A stretch of 6,966 nucleotides of DNA, taken from positions 1 to 6,966 of the forward strand of contig JAZTXK010000045.1 in NCBI GenBank assembly GCA_045636385.1, in the 5' to 3' direction. Shown here piece after piece: positions 6,232 to 6,966 of this stretch. A program made the position numbers and the translations under genes. The notes beneath the pieces were generated by a model, which did not search any database, was not told the DNA's origin, and was given only the letters and a program-made list of their open reading frames with translations. The stretch's first letter is position 1; every line of letters starts with the position of its first letter. Source of the stretch: CAG-390 sp045636385. GTDB taxonomy: Bacteria; Bacillota; Clostridia; Oscillospirales; CAG-272.

Positions 6232-6264
6232 GGATACAATAATAAATTAAGGAGTGTGGCAATA

Positions 6265-6966
6265 ATGCTTCCAACCGTAACAAACTACCGCGTAGTACCC
6301 GCAGTCGTAGAGCAGAATAAGGAAACCGAGATAAAGATCGTTCCGAACGAGCGCGCGTTTCTTTTCTTCGACGGCGCGGAATATACCGTTCACATTATCT
6401 GCGCAGATGATGACGAGGTCTGCTACTTCACCCCCACGACCAAGCATTCCGTAGCGGTCACTGCCGCTGACGGTATTCTTAAATTCAGCTACACCTTCGA
6501 CCGCGAGCAGGAATACCTCCTCATCCTTGAAAAGGATGCAAAAAAGGTTGCCGAGTTCTTCGTCTACTCACTCGCCGAGGATCTTTACGAGCTCTCTCCC
6601 CTTCGCGGAGATTTCCACGGTCACAGCTACCGCTCGGACGCAAAGCGCGATCCCGGCGCACTCCTCGGTCATTACCGCGAGCAGGGCTACGATTTTATGT
6701 CGCTGACCGACCATAACCGCTATTACCCCGGTCTTGAGATGGACGAGGCTTTCGAGGGTGTCAAGCTCGGAATCACACACATCCCCGGCGAGGAGATCCA
6801 CTTCCCCGGATGTATGATCCACACCGTTCACGTCGGCGGTAAGTCGAGCGTTGCCGCGCTCTACTGCAAGGACGAGGCAAAATGCCGCGCCGAGGCTGAC
6901 GAATATATCAAAAAGGTTCCCGCAGACGTGCCCGAGCAGTACCGCGAGAGATATTCGCGCCAGATG
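6265..6966 (+). CDS. PHP-domain metal-dependent hydrolase, C-terminus cut by window edge
   Basis: The frame is open from the ATG at 6265 to the right edge, 234 codons with no stop. AAGGAG (6249-6254) lies 10 nt upstream. Residues 1-110 are a beta-rich N-terminal region with no signal peptide. A PHP (polymerase and histidinol phosphatase) domain begins at about 113: RGDFHGHS with H118 and H120, LTDHN (147-151) with D149 and H150, GEEIH (175-179) with E176/E177 and H179, and IHTVHVGG (185-192) with H186 and H189. These are the expected metal ligands of the first half of the domain, and all appear intact. The family resembles PHP proteins of Firmicutes and CehA/McbA-type metallohydrolases, which cleave phosphoester, ester or carbamate bonds. 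The substrate is unknown. Its shared promoter region with the divergent sugar kinase suggests, without proving, joint control. Confidence 0.88.
   Translation, partial: MLPTVTNYRVVPAVVEQNKETEIKIVPNERAFLFFDGAEYTVHIICADDDEVCYFTPTTKHSVAVTAADGILKFSYTFDREQEYLLILEKDAKKVAEFFVYSLAEDLYELSPLRGDFHGHSYRSDAKRDPGALLGHYREQGYDFMSLTDHNRYYPGLEMDEAFEGVKLGITHIPGEEIHFPGCMIHTVHVGGKSSVAALYCKDEAKCRAEADEYIKKVPADVPEQYRERYSRQM

Noticed and set aside
6062..6250. Plus-strand 62-codon frame across the kinase/PHP intergenic region
   Set aside because: It runs through two well-defined promoters and ends just before the PHP ribosome binding site; no family motif.

Overview
The window looks like chromosomal DNA from a Gram-positive anaerobe of the class Clostridia, probably an uncultured gut or rumen lineage near Oscillospirales. 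The reasons are near-perfect sigma-A promoters (TTGACA / 17-18 / TATAAT), GGAG-type ribosome binding sites, signal peptides of the MKK type, a secreted protein with a P/E/T-rich tail, and enzyme families common in that group. No rRNA, tRNA, CRISPR array, transposase or phage gene is visible. The placement is an inference from style, not from a marker gene.

Layout. (1) 1-1198, minus strand: the N-terminal 399 codons of a secreted, propeller-like protein that runs off the left edge into a Pro/Glu/Thr-rich tail. (2) 1199-1339: back-to-back promoters. (3) 1340-2245, plus: a xylose-isomerase-like TIM-barrel protein, closed by a hairpin (2256-2292) that can terminate both strands. (4) 2301-4903, minus: a two-gene AT-rich unit in which a secreted subtilisin-like protease comes first and a small putative lipoprotein follows. 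It is driven by one strong promoter carrying a perfect 14-bp palindrome at the predicted transcription start. (5) 5163-6104, minus: a BadF/BcrD-family sugar kinase (N-acetylglucosamine-kinase-like) with its own terminator. (6) 6105-6264: a second pair of divergent promoters. (7) 6265-6966, plus: the first 234 codons of a PHP-domain metal-dependent hydrolase, cut by the right edge.

How they fit together. The isomerase-like protein, kinase and PHP protein are GC-rich housekeeping-style genes that suggest carbohydrate metabolism, but nothing in the window links them to one substrate. The kinase and PHP genes share a promoter region and may be co-controlled. The protease/lipoprotein pair stands apart in base composition and looks like an acquired module. 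A protease with a cognate surface lipoprotein (inhibitor, immunity or anchoring partner) is the best candidate here for an undescribed small system, though that role is inference only.

No gene-free stretch exceeds 300 bases. The longest (4904-5162) holds the protease promoter, its palindrome and the kinase terminator.
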